DNA of 64,000 nucleotides, taken from Mangrovimicrobium sp033283385. Its GTDB lineage: Bacteria; Pseudomonadota; Gammaproteobacteria; Pseudomonadales; Halieaceae. Made by a program: the position numbers and the translations under genes. Location: assembly GCA_033283385.1 (NCBI GenBank), contig JAWMQQ010000001.1, positions 992,001 through 1,056,000 of the forward strand, written 5' to 3'. This document shows, in pieces, positions 16,355 through 25,296 of this stretch. How positions within the stretch are numbered: the first letter of the stretch is position 1; each line of letters opens with the position of its first letter. Under the pieces are notes generated by a model that saw nothing but the letters and a program-made list of their open reading frames with translations, was not told where the DNA came from and searched no databases.

Positions 16355-18319
16355 TCACGGGTTGTACCAGATCGGCGAGCTGTAGGCGCGGTCCTGCACC
16401 GTGCGCGGCACCTCCGCCGGCAACTCGATGCCATAGAAGGCGGCGTCGTGGGTGCTCCACCGGGGCGTCGGGATTTCCAGCACCCTGACGTAGTAAAACG
16501 CCGGTTGCGAGGCATCGAAATCAGGATCCTGCCACCAGGTTTTCAGCTGGGCAGCGCCGATGGAATTGCTCCAGGTGGCACTGGCGACATCGACGGTGTT
16601 GCCGACCGGCTTCACTTTGCCTTTTGAGTCCGGCTGGCGCTGGTCCGACAGGGCGACCTCATAGACTGTTTCATGGGTCTGGTTGTCCTTGTCCAGCCAG
16701 GCCTTGATTACCTGTACACGGTCGAGGTTGCCGGCATCGGGGTCGCGCATGGCCTGGACGAGGAACGTGGGGGCGGCGGCATGATCGCCGGAAGGCAGGT
16801 CGCCGCCCATCGGCACGCCGTGCAGGTAGGCATTGCGAATGTAATCGGAGCGGTCGATGTCGCCGCGGGTAAAGTCCCATCCGCCGAAGAACCGCAACCG
16901 GATACGGCTGCCGGTCGTGGCGTAGACTTCTTTCCGGCGGATGGCGTCGAATATCGCCTCGCGGGTATTTTCCGGAGCCCAGACCGCGGCAAGCCCTGAA
17001 GCGCCGAGTTCCCAGTTGGGTTCGTACTGGCCCGCCATCTTGCCGAATATGCGTTGTGCCGAGGGTTCGGAACCCTCGAACTTGCCGAAGAAGTTGTCCT
17101 CGGCCGTGGTCGAGAAGCCGGTGTGGCTGTCAGTGCTGCCGACCAGGCCGAACCTGAACGGGTTAGTCCCCAGCTTGCGCTCGTAGGCCAGCCCCTGCCG
17201 CAGGGCCGGGCGCACATACTCGTACTGCAGCATCCAGGGTTCCTTGGCGGCGGTGCCGGCGACATTGGTCTTGTCCCATCGTTCGAAACTGGCGAATTCG
17301 TCGGTGGGTGACAGGCTGGGGTGGGTCTCGCTGTCGCCCTTGATCTGGGTGGCTTCGTAGACGGGCTCCCAGCGTATCCGCTTCTGGGCATAATCGCGGT
17401 CCATGGGCTGCCCGTTGACCCGGTTGGGCGAGAACATCCTGCCGTTGGAGAGATTGCCGTTGTGGGCGATGGCCAGCACCTGGCCGCCGGTGACTTCTTC
17501 ATAGTGAGCCAGCCCGGCCCACAGGGTTTCCGGGTCCGGGTCCTTTTGCGCGTTGATCGGCAGCACCTGGCTGGCCTTGTCCGCGTTGTCGCGAAAAATC
17601 ACCACCCGGTGCAGGTTGTCCCCGGTAATCATCGAGGTCCACTCGTAGCCGATGAGTGTGGTGAACCGTCCCGGCTGGTAGTACCGGTCCGCCGTTTCAG
17701 TCACCTCGTCCCACACCGACCGCTGTACTTCCGGCGGCAGGTCGGGCATCGGGCCATGCTTGCGCATGACTGTCATGAACGCGTCCCTGAGGCCCGTGGT
17801 CTTGATGAGTTCCAGCAGTTCGCCGTAGCGATCGCCCACCGGCTGTCCCGCGACCAGGGGGTCTCCCGCCTCCAGCCGGGGATAGAGCCCCATGTTTTCC
17901 GAGTGATCGGTGACCGCGAGGAAGTCGAGCGGACGGCGCAGTTTGGCCCTTTCGCCGTTGTCTGCCGTGATGACCCCGCCCATGGCCAGGCGGTAGGCGT
18001 CTTCCTGGCCGACCTTTTGCGTCCCGTTGATGTAGGCGTCGAAGGAGAGCCGGGTATGCATGTGCAGGTCGCCCCAGTAGAGGTTGTTCTCTGCGGGTGT
18101 TTGCAGCGCCGGCGAGTAGTTGATTTTTGTCGCGGCCATGGTCGCGGGATCGCCACTGGCGGCAGCATCCCCGGCCCGGCTCGGGCTCCAGGGTAGCGCG
18201 CACAGGGTGAGGCAGGCGGCAGCGGCGAGCAGTCCCCTGGTGCCGCCGCCGGGCTTCGTGTGAGAGTGAACCGGGGGTGCAGGTTTCGGGCGTTTGCCCG
18301 GGACGGTCCTGGCCAGCAT
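16355..18319 (-). CDS. Secreted DUF3604-domain protein
   Basis: A 654-residue exported protein: a basic N-terminus, then a hydrophobic stretch about 29-46, probably cleaved near SRAGDAAA. The DUF3604 domain starts at NLYWGDLHMHTRLSFDAY (about 78-95), which resembles the HxH metal motif of PHP phosphoesterases. Later come VTDHSENMG, the STDSHTGF motif with candidate metal ligands and a C-terminal SSPIWYNP signature. The family is widespread in marine bacteria and no reaction is firmly established; a metal-dependent hydrolase in the periplasm is the best guess. The gene is divergent from the MFS transporter and shares an upstream region holding the best type 1 operator. Confidence 0.85.
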   Translation of the reverse strand: MLARTVPGKRPKPAPPVHSHTKPGGGTRGLLAAAACLTLCALPWSPSRAGDAAASGDPATMAATKINYSPALQTPAENNLYWGDLHMHTRLSFDAYINGTQKVGQEDAYRLAMGGVITADNGERAKLRRPLDFLAVTDHSENMGLYPRLEAGDPLVAGQPVGDRYGELLELIKTTGLRDAFMTVMRKHGPMPDLPPEVQRSVWDEVTETADRYYQPGRFTTLIGYEWTSMITGDNLHRVVIFRDNADKASQVLPINAQKDPDPETLWAGLAHYEEVTGGQVLAIAHNGNLSNGRMFSPNRVNGQPMDRDYAQKRIRWEPVYEATQIKGDSETHPSLSPTDEFASFERWDKTNVAGTAAKEPWMLQYEYVRPALRQGLAYERKLGTNPFRFGLVGSTDSHTGFSTTAEDNFFGKFEGSEPSAQRIFGKMAGQYEPNWELGASGLAAVWAPENTREAIFDAIRRKEVYATTGSRIRLRFFGGWDFTRGDIDRSDYIRNAYLHGVPMGGDLPSGDHAAAPTFLVQAMRDPDAGNLDRVQVIKAWLDKDNQTHETVYEVALSDQRQPDSKGKVKPVGNTVDVASATWSNSIGAAQLKTWWQDPDFDASQPAFYYVRVLEIPTPRWSTHDAAFYGIELPAEVPRTVQDRAYSSPIWYNP

Positions 18320-18560
18320 CGTGAAATACCTTTTATCTCGTTATTTGGGGCAGTCGGATGAAACGGGGTTCAGCCGGCTTTCACATACGGGAGTTAGACG
18401 GCATAGAATCCGGCGCTAACGTTGGAAAAACAAGGGAAAATACCCGCGCTTTCTTGTTCCGTCCGCCGTTCGATGCGTTGGCCGGCGTTCGATATCATTG
18501 CGCATCGCCGGCATGGCGATAATTTATTTTTTGTCATTGCCTGCGTCGCGTATTATCCGA

Positions 18561-18579
18561 ACTGACTTCAGGTCAATTA
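18561..18579. promoter_or_regulatory. Candidate operator, type 1 (AACTGAC-N5-GTCAATT)
   Basis: Left half AACTGAC, spacer TTCAG, right half GTCAATT: a full match to AAYTRAY-N5-GTCARTT and nearly perfect two-fold symmetry. It follows a possible -10 element TATTAT (18552-18557) and precedes the MFS start by 21 bp, so a bound repressor would block transcription. The rest of the 281-bp DUF3604/MFS gap shows nothing else. Confidence 0.6.
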
Positions 18580-18600
18580 AATAACAAACAGGAAAACAAC

Positions 18601-19860
18601 GTGTCGCAAATTGGCTCTACGGCAGTCGCGGAATGGCGGCAGCACTGGACAGTGGTGTTGGTGGCCTCCCTCGGCATGGCGCTGGCGACGGTGCACATCT
18701 ACTCCACCGGAGTGTTCATCGCGCCGCTGGAGGCCGAGTACCAGTGGAGCCGCTCGGAGATCATGTTCGGCTTCACGCTGTTGGCCTTCGCCGGCGCATC
18801 GCTGGCGCCCTTCGTCGGTGCGCTGATCGACCGGGTAGGGCCGCGACGGCTCGCGCTGGCGGGTATCGTGACCTACTGCGGCTTCCTGGCGGCCCTGTCC
18901 CTGGCGACTGCCAACATCTACTCCTGGTGGGGGCTGTGGATGCTGCTGGCGATCGGCGGCTTGCTGACCAAGCCGACGATGTGGACCGCGGCGGTCTCCA
19001 GCTTGTTCAGCAGTGGACGGGGCCTGGCGCTGGCCGTGACGCTCTGTGGGACAGGGCTGGGCTCCTCGCTGGTGCCGGTATTGAGCAACTGGCTGATCGG
19101 GCAATTCGGCTGGCGCGGCAGCTACATTGCCATGGCGTCCATCTGCCTGGTCATCCTGTTGCCGCTGGCCGTGATGTTCTTTACCAGCGCGTCGGACAAC
19201 GCACGGCGCAGGCCCGGGGCGGGTGGCGGCAGGGTGCTATCCCTGCCTGGCCTCACAGCGCGCGAGGCCCTGTTGTCGCGGCGCTTTGCGCAGCTGGCGC
19301 TGGCGGCATTCTGCATTACCCTGGCCATTATCGGACTGGTGATGAACCTGGTGCCGATCATGGTCGACAACGGCCTGGGCCGGGAAACAGCCGCCCTGAT
19401 TGCCGGGGCGGTCGGCCTGACGTCGATCGCCGGGCGTCTCGCCACCGGACATCTCCTCGATCGGCTCAACGGCAATGTCATCGGCGGGGTGGTCGTGCTG
19501 GTGCCGATTGTCTGCTGTCTGTGCTTTATATACGCGCCGCTGTCCGTGCCGCTCACCCTGTTCGCGGTGATCCTGCTGGGCCTGGCGCTGGGGGCGGAGC
19601 TGGACGTCGTGGCCTATCTTGCCACGCGGCATTTCGGCTTGCGCAGCTACGGCCTGGTGTTCGGCTGTATCGTCAGCCTGTGGAGCGTGGCGACGGGGCT
19701 GGGTCCGCTGGCGGCGAGTTATGTCTACGATACATACGGCACCTACCAGCCTGCGCTGTGGGCGTTCATTCCACTGTTTGCCGTTGCCTCGCTGGCGTTG
19801 TTCACGATGGGGCCGTATCCGGTATTCCAGCTGGTGGAAGAAACATCCCAGCCGGGCTGA
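18601..19860 (+). CDS. MFS transporter
   Basis: A 419-residue major-facilitator protein with about 12 membrane helices. The A-motif-like loop between helices 2 and 3 reads GALIDRVGPRRLAL (about 76-89), and a second GRLATGHLLDRLNG lies near 278. The start is a GTG with AGGAAAA upstream. The type resembles monocarboxylate/oxalate-formate antiporter relatives, so an organic acid or steroid-like acid is a reasonable cargo (inference). The operator directly upstream ties its expression to the surrounding catabolic genes. Confidence 0.88.
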   Translation: MSQIGSTAVAEWRQHWTVVLVASLGMALATVHIYSTGVFIAPLEAEYQWSRSEIMFGFTLLAFAGASLAPFVGALIDRVGPRRLALAGIVTYCGFLAALSLATANIYSWWGLWMLLAIGGLLTKPTMWTAAVSSLFSSGRGLALAVTLCGTGLGSSLVPVLSNWLIGQFGWRGSYIAMASICLVILLPLAVMFFTSASDNARRRPGAGGGRVLSLPGLTAREALLSRRFAQLALAAFCITLAIIGLVMNLVPIMVDNGLGRETAALIAGAVGLTSIAGRLATGHLLDRLNGNVIGGVVVLVPIVCCLCFIYAPLSVPLTLFAVILLGLALGAELDVVAYLATRHFGLRSYGLVFGCIVSLWSVATGLGPLAASYVYDTYGTYQPALWAFIPLFAVASLALFTMGPYPVFQLVEETSQPG

Positions 19861-19879
19861 GCCCGGTCTACTCCTGTCA

Positions 19880-21367
19880 CTACTTCGGGTCCCTGGCGCC
19901 GAGTATGCCGGCGTACATGCCGGAGGTGAGCAGCCCATCCGGGCTGATCGACATGGTCAGCAATGCATTGTCCCAGTCTTCGCCGTAACCGAGGAAGTGG
20001 CGCAGCACTGTTTTACCGGTCTCGAAATCGATGGCGGTGACATACCACGCGTCGTCGGTCCCCAGCAGCAGTTCATGCACGTAGATCAGTCCGTTGCCCA
20101 GGGAGAGCTTGGCACCGGTGCCTGCGCGTACTTCATAGTTTTCCCAGACGATGTCGCAGCCCGAGAGGTCGGGGCGAACGTCGATGCGCACAAAGCCCGG
20201 TTCTGCGCCGGCAGAGCTGCCCTGCATCCTGAAGCCCTTGTTGTTCTCGATCACCAGCGAGTTGCCGTAACCGATGAATGAGTTTTCGAGAACGCTGCGT
20301 CCGGGTTTGAACACCGGCACTTTGCAGACAAGGCGCTTGTCATCCGGCACATCGCCCAGCCGGTAGACCAGTACATTGGGGCGCGGGTCGGCGTTGTCGC
20401 CGAATGCAATGAGGTTGTCGCCAAACAACACCGGCGTCGTGCCTGATCCGGTACCCATCGATTGTTTGGAAGCTTCCTCGCCGACCTCGTACGGAAAGCG
20501 CAGCATGACCTCCGGGCCATTTTCGCCGGTGCGCATGCTGTAGAGATTGTGGTCGGTGACAAAAGAGACGCTATCGGGATCGGAGGCCAGGCCGTTGACG
20601 ATCGTCTCGCCCTCGAACAAATGGCTGTACACCTTGCCATCCGGTGTAATGTAGCCCACGGCTGCCGGCTTCAGGATGGAGAACCACCAGTTACCCTGCC
20701 AGTCGGCGACCAGGTCCAGCGGGACGGTCATCGGCCCGCGCTGGTCTTCCGGGACGGCGGAACTCACATCGCGGCGTTCGACAAGGCGCCAGGCAGGGCC
20801 GTTCGCGCCGTCCACGATTTCAAATGTCTGGATCGACATGTCTCCCGCCGGCACTACCACGCGCCCCTGCTTGTCCATTCGGAAATAGAAGCCGGCCATT
20901 GGAGGCAATTCGTATTGCGCCAGGACTTGCATGTCGTCCGGATTGAGCAGTACCAGTTTCGAGGGTGTCTTGCGGCCGACACAGACACTGATGACACGGC
21001 CCTTCTTGTCGAAGTGCTGCGTGGAACAATAGGCGGGCTTCTGTTCCGAGCGATAGGCGTGGACCTGCATATCGCTACGCAGGGGGCCGGCTGCCGGGAT
21101 GGTACCGCTGTTGTAACTGTCGCCATGGGCACCGGCGTAACCCTGGTTGTTCTGGAAGGGGTGCCTGGGCATTGGGAGAGGGGGCAATGGTTTGGCTATG
21201 GCCACGGCATCTTCGTATTTCGCCAAGGGCCGCGTTTGCGCTGCCGCGTGCTGGCTCCCGCCGGCTGCAGTCGACGCTACATTCGTGGAATCGTCGCTGG
21301 CTGCCGCATTCGTTCCGCCGGCAATCACAAGTGCAAGTGCTACCGCTGGCCAGAGTCGTACATTCAT
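19880..21367 (-). CDS. Secreted protein of unknown function, beta-propeller-like
   Basis: A 495-residue exported protein I cannot assign to a named family. The start is taken at the ATG at 21367, with GAGAGG upstream, giving the signal peptide VRLWPAVALALVIAGGTNAAAS. Repeated strand patterns such as KLVLLNPDDMQVLAQYELP and TAIDFETGKTVLRHFLGYGE, with scattered Asp-Gly turns, suggest a PQQ-like or seven-bladed beta-propeller. No Cys-rich haem motif (CxxCH) is visible. It converges on the MFS gene. Related proteins may bind substrates in the periplasm; the function is open. Confidence 0.6.
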   Translation of the reverse strand: MNVRLWPAVALALVIAGGTNAAASDDSTNVASTAAGGSQHAAAQTRPLAKYEDAVAIAKPLPPLPMPRHPFQNNQGYAGAHGDSYNSGTIPAAGPLRSDMQVHAYRSEQKPAYCSTQHFDKKGRVISVCVGRKTPSKLVLLNPDDMQVLAQYELPPMAGFYFRMDKQGRVVVPAGDMSIQTFEIVDGANGPAWRLVERRDVSSAVPEDQRGPMTVPLDLVADWQGNWWFSILKPAAVGYITPDGKVYSHLFEGETIVNGLASDPDSVSFVTDHNLYSMRTGENGPEVMLRFPYEVGEEASKQSMGTGSGTTPVLFGDNLIAFGDNADPRPNVLVYRLGDVPDDKRLVCKVPVFKPGRSVLENSFIGYGNSLVIENNKGFRMQGSSAGAEPGFVRIDVRPDLSGCDIVWENYEVRAGTGAKLSLGNGLIYVHELLLGTDDAWYVTAIDFETGKTVLRHFLGYGEDWDNALLTMSISPDGLLTSGMYAGILGARDPK

Positions 21368-21691
21368 GGTGTGAAGCCCTCTCATTATTCTGGGGAAAGC
21401 AGGCTGAGCCAGCCTGCCTACAGCGTGGGTGCGGTCAAGCTAGCACATTGAATCTATGCCGCATAATGCCTCTTGGGCGCACCTTGTATAACATTTATGC
21501 ATGTAATAGCGGCTGACCTCATCGCGAGCTTTTGCCGGTAAATAGCGTCGTCAAGCCTCGATGGGGCTTGTCCAGATCGATCGGGGTCTTATAACAATCA
21601 AACATGACTGATTTAAATCAATGCCCGTGAAGGTGCTCTGTTTTATGTTTACCGACCTATTACATAACTGATACTCGGTGAGGGACATACC
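21368..21691. other. Divergent intergenic region of 324 bp
   Basis: Lies between the secreted protein and a Rieske oxygenase gene. It contains an FNR-type box (21608-21621) and otherwise no gene, hairpin or operator match. Confidence 0.6.
21608..21621. promoter_or_regulatory. FNR/Anr-like box
   Basis: CTGATTTAAATCAA matches the FNR/Anr consensus TTGAT-N4-ATCAA at all but the first position and contains the perfect palindrome TGATTTAAATCA. It is 71 bp upstream of the Rieske oxygenase start. Oxygen-responsive control of an oxygenase would make sense, but an AT-rich palindrome of this length can arise by chance. Confidence 0.4.
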
Positions 21692-23074
21692 ATGAACAAG
21701 CCAGCCGCCACCCAACCCTCCGAAGGCCTGTCTTACCAGGAACTCCTGGACCAGGAGACCGTGCCGGTCCCCGCCCACTTGCGCGTCGTGAACAACCCGG
21801 ACCTCGGAACGCCGCGACTCGATCCCTCCCGCTATACGTCCAGGATGTTTCATGACCTGGAGGTGAAGCACATCTGGAATCGGGTGTGGCAGTTCGCCTG
21901 CCGGGAGGAGGACCTGCCCAATGTCGGTGATCATCTGCTCTACGAGGTGGGTGACCTGTCCCTGGTCGTGGTGCGTTCAGACGCGAACACTATCAAGGCG
22001 TTCCACAATTCCTGCCTGCACCGCGGCCGCAAGCTGGTGACGGAGGAGGGCTGCAAGGAGGTGTTCCGATGCCCCTATCACGCATGGACCTGGAACCTGG
22101 ACGGGTCGATCAAGTTCGTGCCCTGCAAAAAGGACTTCGAGCACGCCGGCGAGGCGGCATTCGATCTGCCTGAGGTGCGAACAGGCACCTGGCAGGGCTT
22201 TGTCTTCGTCAACCCGCGCCTGGAGGGGCCGACCCTCGAGGAGTATCTCGAAGTCCTGCCTCAGCATCTGGACTGCTACCAGCTGGACCGCTGTTACAAG
22301 GTTATCCACGTGGAGAAGAAAATCGAATGCAACTGGAAAGTGGCACTGGAGGCGTTCATGGAGTCCTACCATGTCATCGCCACCCATCCCCAGTTGCTCA
22401 CCTTCATGGGCGACGCGAATGCGCAATACGATATTCTCAGCGACCATGTGAACCGGGCCATTACCGGCAACGCCACCTCCAGTCCGCATATCCAGCCGCC
22501 GCCGGAAGCCCGGGTGGTGGAGGATACGCTGCGCGAGAGCGGGCGGGTGTTCACCGAAGGAGAAATCCAGGTACCCGAGGGCATGTCCGCCCGCAAATAC
22601 CTCGCGCAAGTCAACCGGGAAATGTTCAGCCGGGACTACGGCCGGGATTTCAGCGAGGTCACCGACAGCGAGTTACTCGATGCGATTCTCTACTGGCTCT
22701 TCCCCAATATAGAAATCTGGGGCGGGTTTCTCGGCAATATCGTCTACCGCTCCCGGCCCAACGGCGACGACCCCGATTCCTGTTTGTTCGAGGTGATGGT
22801 GCTGCAGCGACTGGGCGCGGACGAGGCGATGAAACCCGGCGTGCCCGTGCACCGCCTGGGCGACGACGAGTGTTTTTCAGACGCCGGGGAACTGGCGGTG
22901 CTGGGCAAGGTGTTCGACCAGGATATGAGCAACCTGCCGCACATGCAGGGCGGCCTGAAGGCCGCGGCGCACAACGGCAGGGACGGCCTGCTGTTTGGCG
23001 AGTACGTGGACTGCCGGCTGTTGCACATGCATGCGATGATCGACAAATATATCGCGGGCGACGCCGATAGCTGA
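21692..23074 (+). CDS. Rieske ring-hydroxylating oxygenase, alpha subunit
   Basis: A 460-residue aromatic-ring-hydroxylating-dioxygenase-type oxygenase. The Rieske [2Fe-2S] motif is CLH-x16-CPYHAW (about 109-133). The mononuclear iron site is FMESYHVIATHPQ (about 222-234), with a later Asp as the third ligand. No beta subunit or reductase gene is adjacent, so it is probably an alpha-only oxygenase using separate electron carriers. GAGGG lies 8 bases before the ATG. A candidate FNR box is upstream. It is about the size of the third Rieske gene (56084) and the two share this architecture. Confidence 0.88.
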   Translation: MNKPAATQPSEGLSYQELLDQETVPVPAHLRVVNNPDLGTPRLDPSRYTSRMFHDLEVKHIWNRVWQFACREEDLPNVGDHLLYEVGDLSLVVVRSDANTIKAFHNSCLHRGRKLVTEEGCKEVFRCPYHAWTWNLDGSIKFVPCKKDFEHAGEAAFDLPEVRTGTWQGFVFVNPRLEGPTLEEYLEVLPQHLDCYQLDRCYKVIHVEKKIECNWKVALEAFMESYHVIATHPQLLTFMGDANAQYDILSDHVNRAITGNATSSPHIQPPPEARVVEDTLRESGRVFTEGEIQVPEGMSARKYLAQVNREMFSRDYGRDFSEVTDSELLDAILYWLFPNIEIWGGFLGNIVYRSRPNGDDPDSCLFEVMVLQRLGADEAMKPGVPVHRLGDDECFSDAGELAVLGKVFDQDMSNLPHMQGGLKAAAHNGRDGLLFGEYVDCRLLHMHAMIDKYIAGDADS

Positions 23075-23214
23075 TGAGAACTGCCACCCCAGCCCCCGCA
23101 TGCCGGGACAGGTAATGTCTTCCCGTGATCCGGTGGCGGACATGACGTTTCGCCCTTGGCGTGTCGGTACAGCCAGGGCTACGATACAGGGGCTCACCGT
23201 AAGGGAAGTGTTAC

Positions 23215-24051
23215 ATGTGCCGCTGGCTGGCCTATACCGGGGGGGAGATTCCGCTCAGTGAGCTGATCTTCAATACCCGCCATTCGCTGATCGACCAGAG
23301 CCTGCATGCGCGCCAGGGGATGGAAGTGACCAATGGCGACGGCTTTGGTGTGGGCTGGTACACCGATCTCGAACTGCCGGGCATGTACAAGAGCGTCCAG
23401 CCCGCCTGGAACGATGCCAACCTGCATGACCTGTGTGACCATGTCTCTTCCGGGCTTTTCATGGCGCATATCCGCGCTTCCACCGGCACGCCTGTGCAGT
23501 ACACCAACTGCCATCCCTTCCGTTACGGGAACTGGCTGTTCGTTCACAACGGATCCCTGCGCGAACATCACCGCCTGCGCCGCCGCCTGCTGCGGGAACT
23601 GGACGACCGCTACTTCGAGCAGATCGCGGGTCACACGGATTCGGAGCTGATGTTCATGCTTGCCCTGCAGTTCGGCCTGGACGGCGACCCGCATCGCGCC
23701 GTCGAGCGCATGGTGGGGTTGCTGGAGGCGGTCGCGGCCGAGGCCGGTGTCGAGCAGCCGGTACAGATGACCCTGGGCATCGCGGATGGCGAAAACCTCT
23801 ACGCGGCCCGTTACTCCTCCGAGGGAGACTCCCGAAGCCTGTATGTTTCGGGGCACCTGGACGCCATCAGGGAGCAACTGCAGCCGGGGCGGCAGCACAT
23901 GGTCAGGGATATGGGTCCAGATGCGCGCTGCGTGGTGTCGGAGCCGCTGATGGACATGGAAGGCTTCTGGGAGCCAGTGCCGGAGTCCAGTTTTCTTACC
24001 ATCGCCCACGGCGAGGTGCGGCGCCAGGAGTTCCGTCCGGCCCGGCCCTGA
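23215..24051 (+). CDS. Class II glutamine amidotransferase
   Basis: A 278-residue Ntn-type amidotransferase of the YafJ/EgtC-like group. The mature N-terminus is Cys2 (MCRWLAY), the nucleophile. NGDGFGVGWY (about 41-50), HIRASTGT (about 84-91) and FVHNGSL (about 107-113) build the glutaminase pocket. EgtC cleaves a gamma-glutamyl amide in ergothioneine synthesis, but no egt partner is present here, so only the hydrolase/amidotransferase type can be stated. It stands alone between the Rieske gene and the convergent ferredoxin gene and may be a housekeeping passenger. Confidence 0.85.
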   Translation: MCRWLAYTGGEIPLSELIFNTRHSLIDQSLHARQGMEVTNGDGFGVGWYTDLELPGMYKSVQPAWNDANLHDLCDHVSSGLFMAHIRASTGTPVQYTNCHPFRYGNWLFVHNGSLREHHRLRRRLLRELDDRYFEQIAGHTDSELMFMLALQFGLDGDPHRAVERMVGLLEAVAAEAGVEQPVQMTLGIADGENLYAARYSSEGDSRSLYVSGHLDAIREQLQPGRQHMVRDMGPDARCVVSEPLMDMEGFWEPVPESSFLTIAHGEVRRQEFRPARP

Positions 24052-24164
24052 AGGCGCCAGGTGGCAGGCATCGAGTGCGTGGCTTTCTGGCCGCCCGCAC
24101 AGCGAAAAGCGGAGGGCGGTTGAGGTGTGGGCGCAATCGTTCGATTCAGCCCACGCGGCAATGC

Positions 24165-24488
24165 CTATGCCTCGGGCGCCACCGTAATTGCCAGGCCATC
24201 CAACGCGTCGGTCACAGTGATCTGGCAGGACAAGCGGGAGCCCTCGCGTACCTCGACCACCTCGGCCAGGGCTTCCAGCATGTATTGCTCGTCTTCGGGT
24301 TGTTCGCCCAGTTTGTCTTTCCAGCCCGGCTCGACATAGATATGACAGGTGCCGCAGGAGGCCATGCCGCCGCAGGTGCCCAGTATGTCGAAGTCGTTGT
24401 CGCGGAGAATATCCATCAGGACTTCGCCCTCGCTCGCTTCGACCAGGCGCTCTTCGCCGCCGCGCCCCGTAATTTTTATCCGCACCAT
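24165..24488 (-). CDS. Adrenodoxin-type [2Fe-2S] ferredoxin
   Basis: A 107-residue plant/adrenodoxin-fold ferredoxin. The cluster ligands are in CGGMASCGTC (Cys-x5-Cys-x2-Cys) followed some 37 residues later by a fourth Cys in RLSCQITV. That spacing is the mark of putidaredoxin/terpredoxin-like electron donors of P450s. I use the ATG at 24488, with GGGGAG 11 bases upstream; a GTG at 24497 is possible. It is the only ferredoxin in the window, which has three P450s and three Rieske oxygenases, so it may serve several of them. No ferredoxin reductase is present. Confidence 0.9.
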   Translation of the reverse strand: MVRIKITGRGGEERLVEASEGEVLMDILRDNDFDILGTCGGMASCGTCHIYVEPGWKDKLGEQPEDEQYMLEALAEVVEVREGSRLSCQITVTDALDGLAITVAPEA

Positions 24489-24601
24489 CGCCACCACTAC
24501 TCCCCATCAAAAGCATTATTTTCCGGATCATAGCAGGGGTTGTGCGCCGCTCCCAATAAATGTGATTGTATTTCCGAAACCAATTCGATAATGTCGGCAG
24601 C

Positions 24602-25246
24602 ATGACCAGACCCGCAAAGGCAGCGGCCGGTGTTCGATCCGTGGGCCGCCCGAGAATCCTCGACCGCGAGCGCATCATCGCGGCCGCGGTGGCCATCGGC
24701 CTGGACCAGGTCACCATGAAATCAGTGGCCGACGAACTCGGCGTCGGTATCGCGACCCTGTACAAATACGTGTCCGGCCGGCAGGAACTTATGCAGCTGG
24801 TGGCGGACGAGTTGATGGGGAGCGTGGGCCTGCCCCGGCGCGGCCGGCTCGGCTGGGCCGAATATTCCCGGCGCTTCGCGCTGACCCTGGAATATTCCAT
24901 GGTGGCGCAACCCGCAGTCATTCGACAGCTGATGGACGGTGGCTTCGGTGCGGAGGTCGGCTCGCGCCTGCGCAGCGAATTCCTGGACTCAATCAGGGAG
25001 AGCGAACTCAGTCGCGCGCAGGCTACCCAGCTGTACCAGGCGATTTGCCAGATAGCGATCGGTGGCGCCATAGGCAGCCTGGAGGTCAACGCCGTCAAAT
25101 CCAGGGCGCCGGTCGTTTACAGGACCAGTGGTGACAGCTTCGACTACGCCAAAGTCGATGTCGATTCGGTCACCAACCTGTTGCTGGATGCGGTTATTCA
25201 ACAGTTTCAAAAGCGCAGTAGACCAAGAGGCAACAAGACAGGTTAG
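24602..25246 (+). CDS. TetR-family transcriptional regulator
   Basis: A 214-residue regulator. A basic lead (VGRPRILDRERIIAAAV) is followed by the TetR helix-turn-helix SVADELGVGIATLYKYVSGR (about 41-60). The C-terminal domain is unassigned. The ATG at 24602 is preferred over an upstream ATG at 24566, which adds a 12-residue lead unlike the family. It is divergent from the ferredoxin and 50 bp upstream of a Rieske gene, so it likely controls these. Its recognition helix differs clearly from those of the other two TetR proteins in the window. Confidence 0.88.
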   Translation: MTRPAKAAAGVRSVGRPRILDRERIIAAAVAIGLDQVTMKSVADELGVGIATLYKYVSGRQELMQLVADELMGSVGLPRRGRLGWAEYSRRFALTLEYSMVAQPAVIRQLMDGGFGAEVGSRLRSEFLDSIRESELSRAQATQLYQAICQIAIGGAIGSLEVNAVKSRAPVVYRTSGDSFDYAKVDVDSVTNLLLDAVIQQFQKRSRPRGNKTG

Positions 25247-25296
25247 GCGGTGATACGGACTCATTGATTACAAGCATAAAAGAGAGGCATACACCC

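Noticed and set aside
24573..24590. CCGAAAC followed by TTCGAT before the TetR at 24602
   Set aside because: Resembles type 2 operator arms, but the spacing is about three bases instead of six and symmetry is lost.
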